This document shows positions 4,973 through 7,918 of a stretch of DNA of 7,918 bases, piece after piece. Where the stretch lies: assembly GCA_021798375.1 (NCBI GenBank), contig JAJZHU010000103.1:1-7918 (forward strand), read 5' to 3'. Numbering within the stretch: the stretch's first letter is position 1; every line of letters begins with the position of its first letter. Made by a program: the position numbers and the translations under genes. The DNA comes from Pseudomonadota bacterium (GTDB lineage Bacteria; Pseudomonadota; Alphaproteobacteria; Acetobacterales; Acetobacteraceae). The notes below the pieces were generated by a model that searched no databases, was not told the DNA's origin, and saw nothing but the letters and a program-made list of their open reading frames with translations.

Positions 4973-7918
4973 ATCATTCCTCGCCCACCGCCGAGGCGGT
5001 TTACGCCCAGGACCAGGCCTCGAACCCCGAAGTTTCGGCGTTTGTTTCAGCCTCGGCGGGATCGGGCAAAACCAAATTGCTCACCGACCGGCTGCTGCGT
5101 CTGCTTTTGGCGGGGGCCAATCCCGGCGCGATCCATTGCCTCACCTACACCAAGGCGGCGGCGGCGGAAATGGCGGTGCGGCTGCAAAAACGCCTGGGCG
5201 AATGGGTCACGACCAGCGACGAAACACTGGCCAGGGATCTGGCCTCGCTGTCGGTTGAACCCACGCCCACGGCGCAGCGCACCGCCCGCGCGCTGTTTGG
5301 CCGCGTGCTCGATCTGCCCGGCGGGATGCGTATCGGCACGATCCACGCCTTTTGCCAGTCGTTGCTGCGGCGCTTTCCGCTGGAAGCCCAACTCTCGCCG
5401 CATTTCGAACTCAGCGACGAACGCGACGCCGATCATTTGCTCAACGAGGCGCTGGAAGAAGCGCTGGCAACCCCCGACATGCCAGAACAATTGGCCATCC
5501 GCGCCTTGGCCGGAATGGTGAATCTGCAACAATTGCTGGGTCTGATCAAAGCACTTTATGCCAACGAGCGTGCCTGGGAGGCGGTGAAAACCCTCTCGTC
5601 CTTCAGCTACCGCGCGCAATTGGCGCAGGAGGCGGGGCTTTCGGTCACCAATCTCAATGATTTGATGCGTGAAGCGGTCATTGTGCCAAACGAATCCAGC
5701 TTGCGCGGTTACATTCCGCTGCTGGCGGCGCAAAGCCAGAAATACCCCACCAATCTGGCCCTGCAGACGGCCGCCTGGCTCGATCTCGACGCGGCGGCGC
5801 GCATCAAAAGCTGGGATGATTGGAAAATCGCCCTGCTCACCGCCACAGGCCAGCCGCGCAAACTTTCGCCTTTGCTATCCAAAAAACTGTTCGAGGCCAA
5901 CCCCGGCATGGCGGCGGATTTCGAAGCCGAGCAACTGCGCCTGGTCGCCGTGGAAGAACAACGCGCCACTTTGCAGATGGTCGATGCCAGCACCCATCTG
6001 ATCACCATCGCCAAGCGCGTCTTGTCGGGCTTCGAGGCCCGCAAACAACGTGCCGGGGTGCTCGATTACGGCGATCTGATCCAGGCCACGCGGCGGCTGC
6101 TGCAAGATCCCGGCATCGGCTGGGTGCGTTACAAGCTCGACGAGGGCATCGATCATCTGCTGCTCGACGAGGTGCAGGATACTTCGCCCAGCCAATGGGA
6201 TATCGCCCGGCAATTGTGGGATGAATTCTTTGCCGGCCAGGGCGCGAACCAAAAACCGCGCACCGTGTTCGCCGTGGGCGATCAAAAACAATCGATCTAT
6301 TCCTTTCAGGGCGCCGACCCGCAAGGCTTCTGGCGCGAACGCACAAAGCTGCAACGGCAAGCCGTGGGCGCCGGATTGGGGTTTGCCTCGCCCTCGCTCA
6401 ACGTGTCGTTTCGTTCGGCAAGCCCCGTACTGGAACTGGTCGATCAGATTTTCCGCGTCCCGCCAGCCTCGCAAGGCGTGGGCGATGCGGGACCGGCGGG
6501 GTGGCTCGATCATCGCGTGGCGCGCGAGGGACAGGCCGGCTGCGTGACCTTGTGGCCCGTCACCCCGCAGCCCACGCCGGACGGCACCGCCAATTGGCAT
6601 GTGGCGCAGCGCTATCAGTCTTTCACCTCGGCCAAACAGATGCTGGCCGACCGGCTGGCCGATCACATCCGCGATCAAACCGCGGGCAATGTGTGGTTGC
6701 CCGCCCGCAACCGCCCACTCGCCCCCGGCGACGTGCTGATTTTGGTGCGGCGGCGCGACGATTTCGTGCGCGCCCTGGGCCGGGCGTTGAAACAGCGCCA
6801 TGTCCCGGTGGCCGGGCTCGATCGCATGGTGCTGACCGACGAGATCGCGGTGCAGGACCTGCTGGCGTTGTGCGAAGCACTTTTGCTGCCGGAAGATGAT
6901 TTGTCGCTGGCCGAATTTCTCACCAGCCCGCTGGGCGGCCTGTCCGACGACAGCCTGATGCGATTGGCGCTGGATCGCGGCGACACGCGGCTGTTCCACA
7001 TCCTGCAAGCCCGCGCCGGCGAACGCGAGGACTGGCGGGCGGCGCTCGATTTTCTGCGGCAATTGCGCGCCCGCGTCGATTTCGCGCCGCCCCATGAATT
7101 GCTCGCCACCGCACTGGGACCGCTCGGCGGCCGCGCCCGCCTGCTGGCGCGTTTGGGACCGGATGCAGCCGAACCGATCGACGAATTGCTGGCGGCGGCG
7201 TTGCGCCATGCCTCGCTTTACCCTGCCTCGCTGCAATCCTTTCTGCATTGGCTGAAATCCTCCGGCGCTGAAATCAAACGCGAAGCCGAGGCGGGCAACA
7301 CCCTGGTACGCATCATGACGGTGCATGGCGCCAAGGGACTGCAAGCGCCGCTGGTGATCCTGCCCGACACCACCAGCCCGCCGCGCAACCGCAATGGCTG
7401 GCTCACGCCCAACGCCGGCCTGCCGTTTTGGATGCCGCCCAAGGACGCCGGCGGCACGCACGCCGCAAGCGCGGTCGCCGATGCCGCCCGCCTGAGCCAG
7501 GAGGAAGAAAACCGCCTGCTTTACGTGGCGCTGACCCGCGCCGAGGATCAATTATTGATCTGCGGCACAGCCCCCACGCGCGGGGTGTTGCCCGAAAATA
7601 GTTGGTATCATGCCATCCAGGCCGGATTTTCCGGGCTTGCCGGGCGCCGGGAAGCCTTTGCGGGATGGGACGGCGAGACGCAAATTTATGAGACCCCGCA
7701 ACACGCCGATCCCAAACAGGAAACGTCCGCGCAAACCAGAATCCCCACTGTCCCGCCCGCATGGCTGGGAATGGCCCCCTTGTGGCAACCCGCCGCCCTG
7801 CCACCCGAGCCCGCCTTGCCGCGCCCATTGGCCCCCAGCCGTCCGCAAGACGCGGCACTTGGCCTTCCGCCGCCCGCAGGCTCGCCCGCGCAATCATTGG
7901 ACCGCTTTGCGCGCGGCA
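4969..7918 (+). CDS. addA: Double-strand break repair helicase AddA, C-terminus cut by window edge
   Basis: Superfamily 1A (UvrD/Rep-like) 3'-5' helicase subunit of AddAB. 983 codons are open to the right edge with no stop or frameshift; relatives have roughly 1,150-1,200 residues. Motifs in order: Q-motif glutamine about residue 14, Walker A SASAGSGKT (27-35, K34), motif Ia TYTKAAAAEM (59-68), TIHAFCQSLLRRFP (from 124), Walker B LLLDEVQDTSP (397-407, D400 and E401), motif III VGDQKQSIYSFQGADP (from 436), motif IV NVSFRS (478-483, R482), motif V TVHGAKGLQAP (784-794) and motif VI RLLYVALTRAEDQL (849-862) with the arginine finger R857. A proline-rich linker with PLAPSRP (953-959) leads to the nuclease domain; the last residues, RFARG, are probably the start of its RGxxxH motif. 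Two motifs depart slightly from consensus: V402 where A is usual, and Q792 where E is usual. Confidence 0.95.
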   Translation, partial: MNHSSPTAEAVYAQDQASNPEVSAFVSASAGSGKTKLLTDRLLRLLLAGANPGAIHCLTYTKAAAAEMAVRLQKRLGEWVTTSDETLARDLASLSVEPTPTAQRTARALFGRVLDLPGGMRIGTIHAFCQSLLRRFPLEAQLSPHFELSDERDADHLLNEALEEALATPDMPEQLAIRALAGMVNLQQLLGLIKALYANERAWEAVKTLSSFSYRAQLAQEAGLSVTNLNDLMREAVIVPNESSLRGYIPLLAAQSQKYPTNLALQTAAWLDLDAAARIKSWDDWKIALLTATGQPRKLSPLLSKKLFEANPGMAADFEAEQLRLVAVEEQRATLQMVDASTHLITIAKRVLSGFEARKQRAGVLDYGDLIQATRRLLQDPGIGWVRYKLDEGIDHLLLDEVQDTSPSQWDIARQLWDEFFAGQGANQKPRTVFAVGDQKQSIYSFQGADPQGFWRERTKLQRQAVGAGLGFASPSLNVSFRSASPVLELVDQIFRVPPASQGVGDAGPAGWLDHRVAREGQAGCVTLWPVTPQPTPDGTANWHVAQRYQSFTSAKQMLADRLADHIRDQTAGNVWLPARNRPLAPGDVLILVRRRDDFVRALGRALKQRHVPVAGLDRMVLTDEIAVQDLLALCEALLLPEDDLSLAEFLTSPLGGLSDDSLMRLALDRGDTRLFHILQARAGEREDWRAALDFLRQLRARVDFAPPHELLATALGPLGGRARLLARLGPDAAEPIDELLAAALRHASLYPASLQSFLHWLKSSGAEIKREAEAGNTLVRIMTVHGAKGLQAPLVILPDTTSPPRNRNGWLTPNAGLPFWMPPKDAGGTHAASAVADAARLSQEEENRLLYVALTRAEDQLLICGTAPTRGVLPENSWYHAIQAGFSGLAGRREAFAGWDGETQIYETPQHADPKQETSAQTRIPTVPPAWLGMAPLWQPAALPPEPALPRPLAPSRPQDAALGLPPPAGSPAQSLDRFARG

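Noticed and set aside
5875..7551. 558-codon open frame on the - strand opposite addA
   Set aside because: It lies wholly antisense to addA, which shows every helicase motif in order. The antisense translation is rich in Gln, Arg, Gly and Ala with no recognisable domain. Long antisense frames are expected in high-GC genes.
7861..7918. Truncated or broken addA
   Set aside because: The frame is open to the last base and ends where the nuclease domain should start, so the missing part is due to the window edge.

Overview
This window looks like an ordinary housekeeping stretch of a high-GC alphaproteobacterial chromosome. The main reason is the gene order tsaE, a MurU-type nucleotidyltransferase, addB, addA, all on the + strand, together with an AddB of the alphaproteobacterial type. 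I cannot name a genus. No mobile element, CRISPR array, tRNA or rRNA gene is visible, and no stretch over 300 bases lacks a gene.

Layout. Bases 1-646 (- strand) hold the N-terminal 215 residues of a type-2 (thioredoxin-reductase-like) ferredoxin--NADP+ reductase that runs off the left edge. A divergent intergenic region (647-740) separates it from a rightward gene series. tsaE (741-1205) has a start that needs a decision, and it overlaps the nucleotidyltransferase gene (1202-1939) by ATGA. A 72-base gap with a small stem-loop follows. Then come addB (2012-4972) and addA (4969 to the right edge), which overlap by another ATGA. addA is open to the edge without a stop and lacks its C-terminal nuclease domain only because the window ends.

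Function. AddA and AddB form the helicase-nuclease that resects double-strand DNA breaks before RecA loading. TsaE is the ATPase that helps make the tRNA modification t6A37. The MurU-like enzyme is predicted to activate recycled N-acetylmuramate phosphate with UTP for peptidoglycan synthesis. The two ATGA overlaps suggest two translationally coupled pairs, tsaE-murU and addB-addA, joined across the 72-base gap.

I do not see an undescribed system. The points most worth a second look are: the absence, between tsaE and murU, of the amgK kinase gene that I expect there; a possible leaderless promoter that conflicts with a longer tsaE reading frame; and several family-motif departures in the nucleotidyltransferase and in AddB and AddA.
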